Shown one piece after another: positions 1-4,763 of a DNA stretch of 22,420 nucleotides (position 1 is the first letter of the stretch; every line of letters starts with the position of its first letter). This stretch comes from a virus, in IMG/VR virus record IMGVR_UViG_3300010389_001464, positions 1-22,420 of that record; one strand, 5' to 3'. Both the position numbers and the translations under genes were made by a program. The notes below the pieces were generated by a model. The model worked only from the letters and a program-made list of their open reading frames with translations, did no database searches and was not told the DNA's origin.

Positions 1-410
1 TCTCCACCACCTTCCGCCTTGATACACTCTATCTTTTTGGCAGTCAACTTTCCCAACTCACCTCCTTGGAGATGCGTTGCTCCATCCATAGTGTACTGTT
101 CCTGTTGGATTATTTTAGTATCTCCACCAATACCAAAGAAACCATTTTTCTTCACAATAACCTTATCCTTACCCATCACTTGAGGGTCATTGGCACGATA
201 CTGGATACGATATCCATCCTTGTGAGCATCTACCTGATAGGCAGTGTAGTCACCAACAGGCAAGTTGATGATAGGAAGTTGATCTTTATTTAAAAGGTGT
301 CCAAGAATACCCAAGTGAGCAACACCAAAAAAGGTCCCCACAGTGAGTGCTACCCACTTAAATGGAGACCTTGTAGTTGTAGTCTTTAATGTTTTTTGTT
401 TGGGGTCCAT
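1..410 (-). CDS. hypothetical membrane-anchored protein, C-terminus outside window
   Basis: The reading frame opens with ATG at 410 and stays open to base 1, giving 136 codons with the C-terminus cut off by the window edge. The N-terminus is basic and threonine-rich (MDPKQKTLKTTTTR), followed by one hydrophobic segment at about residues 19-38 (WVALTVGTFFGVAHLGILG). The rest is a soluble domain rich in charged and glycine residues. This layout fits an inner-membrane protein with a short cytoplasmic tail and one transmembrane helix. The start overlaps the end of the upstream 57-residue gene by 25 bases, so the two are probably translated together. It is the last gene seen in the late segment that begins near 1439. 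I recognise no enzyme family; similar small membrane proteins are common in cyanomyoviruses, but I cannot assign a role. Confidence 0.7.
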   Translation of the reverse strand, partial: MDPKQKTLKTTTTRSPFKWVALTVGTFFGVAHLGILGHLLNKDQLPIINLPVGDYTAYQVDAHKDGYRIQYRANDPQVMGKDKVIVKKNGFFGIGGDTKIIQQEQYTMDGATHLQGGELGKLTAKKIECIKAEGGG

Positions 411-559
411 AATTTTTTGGAGGAATGAAAAGGTTCCCAGTGCTCCCAGCCATATTTATGAACAAAATAAATGCCCATTATAGGAACAATGATTAGGGCA
501 TATGACATAATGCCAAGTGCCCATGGATTCTCCATCACATGTCTAACAAAAACATTCAT
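386..559 (-). CDS. small membrane protein, 57 aa
   Basis: This is a 57-residue protein with one strongly hydrophobic stretch (LGIMSYALIIVPIMGIYFV, about residues 14-32) and a tryptophan- and histidine-rich, charged C-terminus. The ATG at 559 is preferred because it shares its first base with the TAA stop of the preceding 26-codon gene (TAATG), an arrangement typical of translational coupling. A longer reading from 607 is possible but would run through that small gene in another frame. An internal ATG (MENPWALG) could give a 49-residue form. The end overlaps the next gene by 25 bases. Function unknown; a single-pass membrane peptide in a late gene set. Confidence 0.65.
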   Translation of the reverse strand: MNVFVRHVMENPWALGIMSYALIIVPIMGIYFVHKYGWEHWEPFHSSKKLWTPNKKH

Positions 560-639
560 TACTCTGAAAAAATAGAAACTAAAAAGATAAACACACCAAA
601 CATACAAAAGAAAAACAGTATTCCTAGTTGAACTGCCAT
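559..639 (-). CDS. very small hydrophobic peptide, 26 aa
   Basis: An ATG at 639 opens a 26-codon frame ending in TAA at 561-559. The product (MAVQLGILFFFCMFGVFIFL, then VSIFSE) is almost entirely one transmembrane helix, as in the low-molecular-weight subunits of photosynthetic complexes, although I cannot match it to one. Support comes from the hydrophobic composition, the TAATG junction with the following gene and the 16-base overlap with the preceding one. AAGG lies directly against the ATG, so the Shine-Dalgarno spacing is poor. It may be a real membrane peptide or a translational leader coupling its neighbours. Confidence 0.45.
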   Translation of the reverse strand: MAVQLGILFFFCMFGVFIFLVSIFSE

Positions 640-782
640 CCTTGTTCTAAGTCTTTTAATTCTGAATAATATTCACATGGATATTCCATAGCAATTGGAT
701 CACCATTTATCATCATATCAGTTCTACAAATTCCATTGCCAATTTCCATATGACCAACAATAAAAAGAGTCATTAATAACAT
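624..782 (-). CDS. hypothetical protein, 52 aa
   Basis: The frame begins at ATG 782, four bases after the stop of the holin-like gene, and encodes 52 residues. The first eight residues are hydrophobic (MLLMTLFIVGHM), perhaps the start of a signal or anchor. The rest is acidic (PCEYYSELKDLEQGWQFN), with cysteines in GICR and PCEY. A longer form starting at 905 would lie inside the upstream gene in another frame and is a shadow. A second ATG three codons in (MTLFIVGH) is an alternative start. The end overlaps the 26-residue gene by 16 bases. No family recognised. Confidence 0.55.
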   Translation of the reverse strand: MLLMTLFIVGHMEIGNGICRTDMMINGDPIAMEYPCEYYSELKDLEQGWQFN

Positions 783-786
783 GGGT

Positions 787-1254
787 TTATACCGTAGGCA
801 TGATAGGGGGTTCTTGTTTCTTATCTGGAGCAACACCAGTAATCTGAATTGGTGCTTGTTCAATACGAATAGTTTGAGCAGGTGCAGTTTGTGCTGCAGC
901 AGCAATCAGTTTTTCTAGATCTGCTTTGGAGACACCTCCACCAGCAGCACCCATCTTCATTGTACCATCACCAGATTTCTTTGCAGTCTGAACACCAAAG
1001 GTAGCTAAAACCCCAGTAAAGACAGATGCAATGAAAGTGGGATCAAGTTTCTGCTCAGGGATACCAAGAGCAGCAGGTAATTTAATGTATGCAAGAGTGA
1101 GAATACCACCAGACCAGATAAGAATACCAAGTCTAACCATTGTGCTGATTGCTTCTAACTGACCTTCATGATCATCAGCAGCTGCTTTCAGCTTACCTAT
1201 AAAACCTTTCTTTTTTTCTTCCTCTTTCAGAGGTTCTTTTACTTCTTCTGGCAT
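787..1254 (-). CDS. two-helix membrane protein, holin-like (tentative)
   Basis: The 155-residue product has a highly charged N-terminus (MPEEVKEPLKEEEKKK), two hydrophobic segments at about residues 40-60 (VRLGILIWSGGILTLAYIKL) and 72-90 (TFIASVFTGVLATFGV), a glycine-rich linker, and a proline- and glutamine-rich tail. Short phage proteins with two membrane helices and charged ends often act as holins, which open the inner membrane for the lysozyme at the end of infection. The late promoter box 25 bases upstream fits such timing. The lysozyme-like gene lies far away at 17491-18117, so there is no lysis cassette to confirm this. It could equally be a membrane-anchored structural or host-takeover protein. 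The gene family resembles conserved cyanomyovirus hypothetical proteins. Confidence 0.65.
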   Translation of the reverse strand: MPEEVKEPLKEEEKKKGFIGKLKAAADDHEGQLEAISTMVRLGILIWSGGILTLAYIKLPAALGIPEQKLDPTFIASVFTGVLATFGVQTAKKSGDGTMKMGAAGGGVSKADLEKLIAAAAQTAPAQTIRIEQAPIQITGVAPDKKQEPPIMPTV

Positions 1255-1278
1255 TAGTATAGGATGACATGCAATCCT

Positions 1279-1286
1279 ATTTATTT
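1279..1286 (-). promoter_or_regulatory. putative T4-type late promoter
   Basis: Read on the minus strand the box is AATAAATA (late consensus TATAAATA or NATAAATA). It lies 25 bases upstream of the ATG at 1254, a normal late leader length. The box includes the TAA stop codon of the 41-residue gene, so coding and control sequence are shared. Confidence 0.5.
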
Positions 1287-1406
1287 TTTTAGATCTGGAA
1301 AATAAGTTTTATATAATTCTAATGCTTCTTGATGTCTTCCTTTGTTGGTGAGATTTTTTACTTCTTCCAAAATCCTTTTCTTGAATTCCTCTGAAGGTTC
1401 TGCCAT
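1281..1406 (-). CDS. hypothetical helical protein, 41 aa
   Basis: A 41-residue, very charged protein (MAEPSEEFKKRILEEVKNLT, ending YFPDLKK). The central segment GRHQEALELYKTYF looks like one half of a tetratricopeptide helix pair, and the whole chain is probably two amphipathic helices. The frame can be extended to 1592, but that extension crosses a terminator and the hli gene in another frame. The ATG at 1406, 26 bases after a late promoter box, is therefore the sensible start. No function can be assigned; it is probably a late protein. Confidence 0.6.
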   Translation of the reverse strand: MAEPSEEFKKRILEEVKNLTNKGRHQEALELYKTYFPDLKK

Positions 1407-1431
1407 TATGGGAGAATTCAATGGACTAGGA

Positions 1432-1439
1432 TATTTATT
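1432..1439 (-). promoter_or_regulatory. putative T4-type late promoter
   Basis: The minus-strand box AATAAATA follows directly on the T-run of the terminator at 1440-1461 and sits 26 bases before the ATG at 1406. Together they form a stop-then-restart element that switches the region from early or middle to late transcription. Confidence 0.5.
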
Positions 1440-1461
1440 AAAAAACCCCCTTTCAGGGGGT
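1440..1461 (-). terminator. rho-independent terminator after hli
   Basis: On the minus strand a hairpin ACCCCC-TGAAA-GGGGGT is followed by six T. It lies 18 bases after the stop of the 40-residue hli gene and closes the hli/ferredoxin/peroxiredoxin transcript. Confidence 0.85.
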
Positions 1462-1479
1462 GTATTTACTGTCAGCAAA

Positions 1480-1602
1480 TCACCAAATTCCAGGAATGAG
1501 TTGACCAGTTGTGAGATAGGCACCAACACCAGCAACAAAACCAAGCATTGCCAGACGTGCATTGAGGATCTCTGCCTCAGGGGTGAATCCAAATTTGTCC
1601 AT
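1480..1602 (-). CDS. hli: high-light-inducible protein (Hli), 40 aa
   Basis: A 40-residue protein starting MDKFGFTPEAEILNARLAML and ending LTTGQLIPGIW. It carries the chlorophyll a/b-binding-type helix signature E-x-x-N-A-R-x-A-M-x-G-F (E11 to F22), the hallmark of single-helix Hli/Scp proteins. These bind pigments in the thylakoid membrane and protect photosystems from excess light. Cyanophages carry such genes to keep host photosynthesis working during infection. The start is supported by a strong ribosome site, AAGGAG, seven bases upstream, which overlaps the TAA stop of the preceding gene. A terminator follows directly. It is shorter than the other hli gene at 2886-3089 and differs in sequence, so the two are not a recent duplication. 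Confidence 0.9.
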   Translation of the reverse strand: MDKFGFTPEAEILNARLAMLGFVAGVGAYLTTGQLIPGIW

Positions 1603-1613
1603 TTTAGTTCTCC

Positions 1614-1748
1614 TTAGTAATGTTTGTAAAGTTTAGGGGCAAGGTAAGGACGACTAAAGACTTCTGAAATAGGTAAAGTTTTTAGTTCTTCCTTTTGTTC
1701 TGGAGAAAGGGATCCCCAGCGAAGTTTAGCAAGGATATATTTAAGCAT
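1614..1748 (-). CDS. hypothetical protein, 44 aa
   Basis: An ATG at 1748 overlaps the TGA stop of the peroxiredoxin gene by one base (TGATG), and the 44-codon frame ends in TAA at 1616-1614. The product (MLKYILAKLRWGSLSPEQKE, ending YLAPKLYKHY) is basic and probably helical. The hli ribosome site AAGGAG begins at its stop codon, so the three genes form a tight translational chain. I know no function. The coupling between peroxiredoxin and hli argues that it is a real gene rather than spacer. Confidence 0.6.
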   Translation of the reverse strand: MLKYILAKLRWGSLSPEQKEELKTLPISEVFSRPYLAPKLYKHY

Positions 1749-2272
1749 CAATCTTTACGAGCATAAGTTTTTAGATATTCAAGCACTGTCTGTGGATCAC
1801 TTACTTCATAAGGATCATCAGGACAGTTTCCAACCTTTCCAGGTTCTTCAAAGAGTTGTTCAATCTCACCATCATTAACAACCATTGCATACCTCCAGGA
1901 TCTATGACCAAATCCTAGGTTCGCTTTAGTGACAGACATACCCATAGCATAAGTAAACTCACAGCTACCATCAGGGATAGGTTTGACATTTTTAATTCCT
2001 TGCTGTTTAAACCAAGCATTCATTACAAAAGAATCATTTACAGAGAGGCAGTAAATTTCATCAATACCAAGTGCTTGGAAATCCTCATACATTTCTTCAT
2101 ATCCAGGAAGTTGGAATGTAGAACAGGTAGGAGTGAATGCTCCAGGAAGAGAGAATACAACCACACGCTTGCCAGAGAACAAGTCAGAAGTGGTTACTTC
2201 TTTCCAATAGTATAGGTCAAATTCCTCATCATGGTGACGAGTTTTGAAAGTTACTTCAGGTACTTTGCTCAT
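1748..2272 (-). CDS. peroxiredoxin (Prx5-like, AhpC/TSA fold)
   Basis: The 174-residue product reduces hydrogen peroxide or organic peroxides through a reactive cysteine and probably acts in the cytoplasm. The diagnostic motif PGAFTPTCS (residues 43-51) contains the peroxidatic Cys50 with the conserved Pro and Thr of the active site. SVNDSFVMNAWFKQ and the C-terminal CPDDPYEVSDPQTVLEYLK are typical of the Prx5 group. ATG 2272 is chosen because the only upstream candidate (2293) is a TTG codon inside the preceding gene; the two genes overlap by 17 bases. It lies between ferredoxin and hli, so its probable role is to remove peroxide made when photosynthetic electron flow is disturbed during infection. 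Ferredoxin may supply reducing power indirectly, but that is inference. Confidence 0.88.
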   Translation of the reverse strand: MSKVPEVTFKTRHHDEEFDLYYWKEVTTSDLFSGKRVVVFSLPGAFTPTCSTFQLPGYEEMYEDFQALGIDEIYCLSVNDSFVMNAWFKQQGIKNVKPIPDGSCEFTYAMGMSVTKANLGFGHRSWRYAMVVNDGEIEQLFEEPGKVGNCPDDPYEVSDPQTVLEYLKTYARKD

Positions 2273-2507
2273 TGTTTGGTTTACTTGGTTCAAAAGGTGT
2301 ACGAGTTTTGTTTTTAATTACAATAAAGGCATCACTTTGGTAAGTAGTAGTCCCAAATTGTTTTGCCCATTTAGGATTAGCATCTGGTGGTTGTTTGATA
2401 CCACTGGTAGCAACACCACCAATTTCAATTACAATATCATCACTTGCAGTGTCCCATCCAAGAACACTCATTGCTTTGATTAAAGAATCTTCAGTGAGTA
2501 CAGTCAC
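2256..2507 (-). CDS. hypothetical protein, 83 aa
   Basis: An 83-residue protein that begins at GTG 2507, overlapping the ferredoxin stop by four bases (GTGA). It begins [20 protein letters not shown] and contains a central [20 protein letters not shown]. There is no signal peptide or membrane helix. An internal ATG (MSVLGWDT) is a weaker alternative start. It sits between ferredoxin and peroxiredoxin and overlaps the latter by 17 bases, so the three are co-translated and may belong to one redox function. I do not recognise the family. Confidence 0.65.
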   Translation of the reverse strand: MTVLTEDSLIKAMSVLGWDTASDDIVIEIGGVATSGIKQPPDANPKWAKQFGTTTYQSDAFIVIKNKTRTPFEPSKPNNEQST

Positions 2508-2797
2508 AGATTCTCTTCCTGCTCAGTCAGGATGACACAATCAGATGTTGGATATGCAACACAAGTGAGAACATAACCATCTTCCATCTGTTCATCATCA
2601 AGGAAAGACTGTTCACTATTATCTACGGTGCCAGAGATGAGTTTTCCTGCACAAGCTGAGCAAGCACCTGCTTTACACGAAGAAGGAAGATCAACACCTG
2701 CTTCTTCTGCTGCTTCAAGAATATACTGATCATCTGCACATTCAATTTTGGTTTCAGACCCATCAGGGGATTGAAGGGTAACACTAAAGATAGTCAT
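2504..2797 (-). CDS. petF: plant-type [2Fe-2S] ferredoxin
   Basis: A 97-residue soluble ferredoxin that carries single electrons from photosystem I to reductases such as those for NADP, bilins or nitrite. The cluster ligands are visible as C41-x4-C46-x2-C49 ([13 protein letters not shown]) and C79 (VLTCVAYP), the exact spacing of chloroplast and cyanobacterial PetF. The length is normal for the family and the protein is acidic, as expected. Phage ferredoxins of this type are known in cyanomyoviruses and are thought to supply phage-encoded bilin reductases and other host enzymes during infection. The ATG at 2797 shares a base with the TAA of the 28-residue gene upstream (TAATG), so translation is coupled. 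Confidence 0.93.
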   Translation of the reverse strand: MTIFSVTLQSPDGSETKIECADDQYILEAAEEAGVDLPSSCKAGACSACAGKLISGTVDNSEQSFLDDEQMEDGYVLTCVAYPTSDCVILTEQEENL

Positions 2798-2883
2798 TAG
2801 TAAGTTTCAGATAATTGGTTTACTGAGTGTGCCAACAAAACAAAGAAGGCAACTGAAGTAATTGTAAAGATAAATGGAGCCAT
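2797..2883 (-). CDS. very small membrane peptide, 28 aa
   Basis: A 28-codon frame ([20 protein letters not shown], then VNQLSETY) lies exactly between the hli stop (2886) and the ferredoxin start (2797, TAATG overlap). Residues 3-19 form one transmembrane helix. The exact fit between two well-supported genes and the stop/start coupling are the case for it being translated. Its size and shape recall small thylakoid complex subunits, but there is no clear match. Its place in a photosynthesis-support cassette makes a thylakoid location plausible. Confidence 0.55.
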   Translation of the reverse strand: MAPFIFTITSVAFFVLLAHSVNQLSETY

Positions 2884-2885
2884 TG

Positions 2886-3089
2886 TCAAGAGATTCCAAA
2901 GAACAAGTTGCCAGTTAGAGCATAGGACAGAGCTCCTGCTATGATTCCCATCATTGCCCAACGACCATTATACATTTCAGTCATTTGCATGGGAGTCAGA
3001 AGACCTTTACGGTTATACTCTTGGTACACCATCTGGGGTTCTTTTGCCCACATGTTCTGCTGCCCAAACTCATTCTTTGTTACAGTCAT
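2886..3089 (-). CDS. hli: high-light-inducible protein (Hli), 67 aa
   Basis: A 67-residue Hli protein. A hydrophilic N-terminus (MTVTKNEFGQQNMW) leads into the pigment-binding helix with the signature E-M-Y-N-G-R-W-A-M-M-G (about residues 38-48), then IIAGALSYALTG. The Glu/Asn/Arg residues are those that ligate chlorophyll and form the inter-helix salt bridge in this family. It should insert in the thylakoid membrane and dissipate excess energy around damaged photosystems. It is the first gene of the cassette and lies 17 bases downstream of the predicted start of transcription from a near-perfect sigma70 promoter, so early expression by host polymerase is expected. Confidence 0.93.
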   Translation of the reverse strand: MTVTKNEFGQQNMWAKEPQMVYQEYNRKGLLTPMQMTEMYNGRWAMMGIIAGALSYALTGNLFFGIS

Positions 3090-3095
3090 AATACT

Positions 3096-3111
3096 TTGTA
3101 AAGATTTACAA
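3096..3111. repeat. 16-base perfect inverted repeat at the hli promoter
   Basis: TTGTAAA-GA-TTTACAA is a perfect palindrome one base downstream of the -10 box, covering the expected transcription start and the leader of hli. It could be an operator for a repressor or a 5' hairpin in the mRNA. Confidence 0.5.
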
Positions 3112-3112
3112 C

Positions 3113-3141
3113 ATTATATAGCAAAAATAAAGAGGGGTCAA
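3113..3141 (-). promoter_or_regulatory. sigma70-type promoter of hli/ferredoxin/peroxiredoxin unit
   Basis: On the minus strand TTGACC (3141-3136), a 17-base spacer, then TATAAT (3118-3113). The -35 box lies in the loop and descending arm of the preceding terminator hairpin. This matches the host housekeeping consensus, as expected for early cyanophage promoters. Confidence 0.8.
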
Positions 3142-3150
3142 GCCCCTCTT
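3121..3150 (-). terminator. rho-independent terminator
   Basis: AAGAGGGG-CTTGA-CCCCTCTT (3150-3130) followed by TATTTTT ends transcription from the 3432-3800 and 3184-3387 genes. The loop also supplies the -35 box of the next promoter. Confidence 0.8.
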
Positions 3151-3183
3151 GTTATTGTATCATGACAAACTAAGTATGAATAC

Positions 3184-3387
3184 TCAATTAAATTTTTTTA
3201 AAAATTCTCTATTCTTTTTTATAAATCCAGTGCAGTAAGAATTAACATCAATTTGCATTTCATAATGAGCATGAAGATGAATACTTTCAATAATGATTAA
3301 AGATACTAACAAAAGGGTTGGAATCAACCATAATTCATTTGCTAATTTTTTAATACTAAACTTACTTTTAGGAATTAGTTTACTCAT
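3184..3387 (-). CDS. hypothetical membrane protein, 67 aa
   Basis: A 67-residue protein with a basic N-terminus (MSKLIPKSKFSIKK), one hydrophobic segment at about residues 20-36 (LWLIPTLLLVSLIII) and a basic C-terminus with one cysteine (NSYCTGFIKKNREFLKKFN). It is a likely single-pass inner-membrane protein. The ATG lies immediately after the T-run of the terminator at 3391-3413 and has no clear ribosome-binding site, so it is probably expressed weakly by read-through. It could also be a decayed gene. Family unknown. Confidence 0.55.
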   Translation of the reverse strand: MSKLIPKSKFSIKKLANELWLIPTLLLVSLIIIESIHLHAHYEMQIDVNSYCTGFIKKNREFLKKFN

Positions 3388-3390
3388 AAT

Positions 3391-3413
3391 AAAAAGGGGA
3401 CCCTAAGGTCCCC
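3391..3413 (-). terminator. rho-independent terminator after the porin-like gene
   Basis: GGGGACC-TTAG-GGTCCCC (3413-3396) followed by five T, 18 bases beyond the stop of the 3432-3800 gene. The T-run runs directly into the ATG region of the next gene. Confidence 0.85.
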
Positions 3414-3431
3414 AATGTTTATCTGATTAAA

Positions 3432-3800
3432 TCAGAAGCTGTACTTAACACCTGCCTTAGTGCCATAACCACGGTCAACACCAGCAACGCCAGAACCGAC
3501 GAAGCTAATTTCACCATAAACACCCAGTTTTTCAGTAGCAGCAACACTCAGACCTGCCTTACCAGAAGGAACAGTGTCAGCAGCAGCACCATCAGGAGAA
3601 ACTACAGAAGCACCTGCTTGAACGTAGTAACCAAGAACACCCTCAGTGCCCTCATAACCAACGTGGAAGTCAGTGGTAGTGCCAGTGTAATCTGATCCAG
3701 TGAATCCAGAGTTAGCTTCAACATTCACGTATGGACCTGCAAAAGCAGCACCAGCGAAAAGGGGAGCAGCAGCCAGAGCTGCGAATACAGATTTGGTCAT
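3432..3800 (-). CDS. small outer-membrane beta-barrel-like (porin-like) protein
   Basis: A 122-residue precursor with a clear signal peptide (MTKSVFAALAAAPLFAGAAF) and signal peptidase I site AFA-G at about residue 21. The mature part, about 100 residues, alternates hydrophobic and polar residues in short strands separated by glycine- and aspartate-rich turns (YVNVEANSGFTGSDY, FHVGYEG, YVQAGASVV). It ends GYGTKAGVKYSF; a terminal phenylalanine after alternating residues is the usual assembly signal of outer-membrane barrels. The start has GAGGT seven bases upstream. Base composition is visibly richer in G and C than the neighbours, suggesting recent transfer from a host or strong expression. 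A phage-encoded outer-membrane protein next to a surface-glycan operon suggests a role in changing the host surface, such as receptor masking or permeability, but this is inference. Confidence 0.75.
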   Translation of the reverse strand: MTKSVFAALAAAPLFAGAAFAGPYVNVEANSGFTGSDYTGTTTDFHVGYEGTEGVLGYYVQAGASVVSPDGAAADTVPSGKAGLSVAATEKLGVYGEISFVGSGVAGVDRGYGTKAGVKYSF

Positions 3801-3948
3801 TTGAAATACCTCGTAATTTTTTACTTGTGGAATGGTTACCCACAGATGAAAAGAGACTCGACTTGTCTCTGTTGTTCACAAACCAATCAGCGAGTAGTTG
3901 AGGCTTCATAGGTTTGTTGTAGCCTTTTGTAATATTACAAAAGTCCTT
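3801..3948 (-). promoter_or_regulatory. long structured 5' leader of the porin-like gene
   Basis: About 148 bases separate the predicted transcription start from the ATG at 3800, far longer than the other leaders here. Reading in transcription order, it holds a 20-base perfect palindrome (3943-3924), a 6-bp hairpin AGAGAC/GTCTCT followed by TTTT (3870-3849) and a hairpin TGTGG/CCACA (3844-3826). An open frame from 3909 (MKPQLLADWF...) runs through it but has no family resemblance. The leader may regulate translation or transcription attenuation. Confidence 0.45.
3924..3943. repeat. 20-base perfect palindrome in leader
   Basis: Each half reads CTTTTGTAAT, giving a perfect 20-base inverted repeat that begins about six bases after the predicted transcription start. 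It contains TTGTAA/TTACAA half-sites like the palindrome at the hli promoter (3096-3111), but with 2 instead of 4 bases between them. Confidence 0.55.
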
Positions 3949-3950
3949 AA

Positions 3951-3984
3951 TATTTATAGTATATCATTTTTGGAATCTTGTCAA
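3951..3984 (-). promoter_or_regulatory. overlapping sigma70 and late promoters
   Basis: On the minus strand a perfect -35 TTGACA (3984-3979) is followed after 17 bases by TACTAT (3961-3956). The exact late box TATAAATA (3958-3951) overlaps that -10. The TGA inside TTGACA is the stop codon of the last glycan-operon gene. The porin-like gene may thus be transcribed both early and late. Confidence 0.65.
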
Positions 3985-4763
3985 CCAATTAGTGGTTCCC
4001 AAAAACCATAGAATTCATAATCAAGTAATTCTCTAGTGCCCAGTTCTGGAGGTCTATTCTTCCAGAAGTTCATAACACCTTCAACATTTTGTTTATGGAA
4101 TACCTCAATATGATCCTGATGAATACCAGAATCAAAGTCATACCTATAGGTAAACAGAGGCATTGAATATGTTACCCCAGAATTATAAATGATTTCTTCT
4201 GAAGTTGCTCTAGGTTTAATCTTTTGATCCAACCTATACTTGTCACCCTTAATATGATGTTTGAGTAACTTGCCAGCATGGTGTCTTGTAATCACATAGA
4301 ATGCAGCACAGAAGTCATTGATCAATCTTGGGTGAAGATTTGCTCTGAGGTTCTTTGTGCTAGTGATAGCACACTGAAGTACATCCCAGTCATATGGCAT
4401 TGCTGACAGATATCCAGTCCAAGTAAATGGCCAATACTGTACAGTATCAAAGACAATATCATCCTCACAGATAATAATATAATCTAAATCTGTTTCTTCA
4501 TAGAAATATTTGATTGCCTTGAGGTGAGACATTGTGCATCCAAGTTCACCTGGAGTGATTAGTTCAGGAAATCTTCCAGATAAAAATTCAGTTGCATCAT
4601 TATCTCCCCTAGCATCAATACCAGAGATCCTAGTATTCTCAATCTCATAGTAGTCAAACAGACCATTCATGTGGTCTTGTCTGTCTGTTTCAGTGTCTAG
4701 ATTGATCCATAGAACTGGACCCATCCCTTTAAGTTTCTTTTTAATTGTAGAAGTATCTGTCAT
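3981..4763 (-). CDS. GT25-family glycosyltransferase (LPS type)
   Basis: A 260-residue enzyme of the glycosyltransferase 25 type, which adds galactose or other sugars to lipopolysaccharide cores or surface polymers. Visible hallmarks are WINLDTETDRQDHM near residues 19-32, GELGCTMSHLKAI (72-84) and the metal- and nucleotide-sugar-binding CEDDI (99-103). No membrane helix is present, so it acts in the cytoplasm or on the membrane surface. ATG 4763 is preferred: GGGGGAG lies four to five bases upstream and the start overlaps the previous stop as ATGA. The upstream in-frame ATG at 4775 would place this ribosome site inside the gene. It is the last of the 15 operon genes and a distant paralogue of the preceding one. 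The sugar and acceptor cannot be deduced. Confidence 0.85.
   Translation of the reverse strand: MTDTSTIKKKLKGMGPVLWINLDTETDRQDHMNGLFDYYEIENTRISGIDARGDNDATEFLSGRFPELITPGELGCTMSHLKAIKYFYEETDLDYIIICEDDIVFDTVQYWPFTWTGYLSAMPYDWDVLQCAITSTKNLRANLHPRLINDFCAAFYVITRHHAGKLLKHHIKGDKYRLDQKIKPRATSEEIIYNSGVTYSMPLFTYRYDFDSGIHQDHIEVFHKQNVEGVMNFWKNRPPELGTRELLDYEFYGFWEPLIG

Noticed and set aside
66-293. Plus-strand open frame of 75 codons
   Set aside because: It lies opposite a minus-strand gene in an all-minus region, has no ribosome site and no family resemblance; the same holds for all other plus-strand frames in the window.
624-905. Longer 93-codon form of the 52-residue gene
   Set aside because: Its first 41 codons lie inside the holin-like gene in another frame; the ATG at 782 just after that gene's stop is more sensible.
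1281-1592. 103-codon form of the 41-residue gene
   Set aside because: The extension runs through a terminator, a late promoter and the hli gene in another frame.
3096-3111. NtcA (nitrogen control) site
   Set aside because: The palindrome has GTA and TAC separated by 6 bases, not the 8 of NtcA sites; the 3924-3943 palindrome has 4.
3718-3909. 63-codon frame starting in the leader of the porin-like gene
   Set aside because: Part lies inside the porin-like gene in another frame with a cysteine- and arginine-rich translation that looks random. The stretch is better explained as a structured leader, although a short upstream peptide cannot be ruled out.
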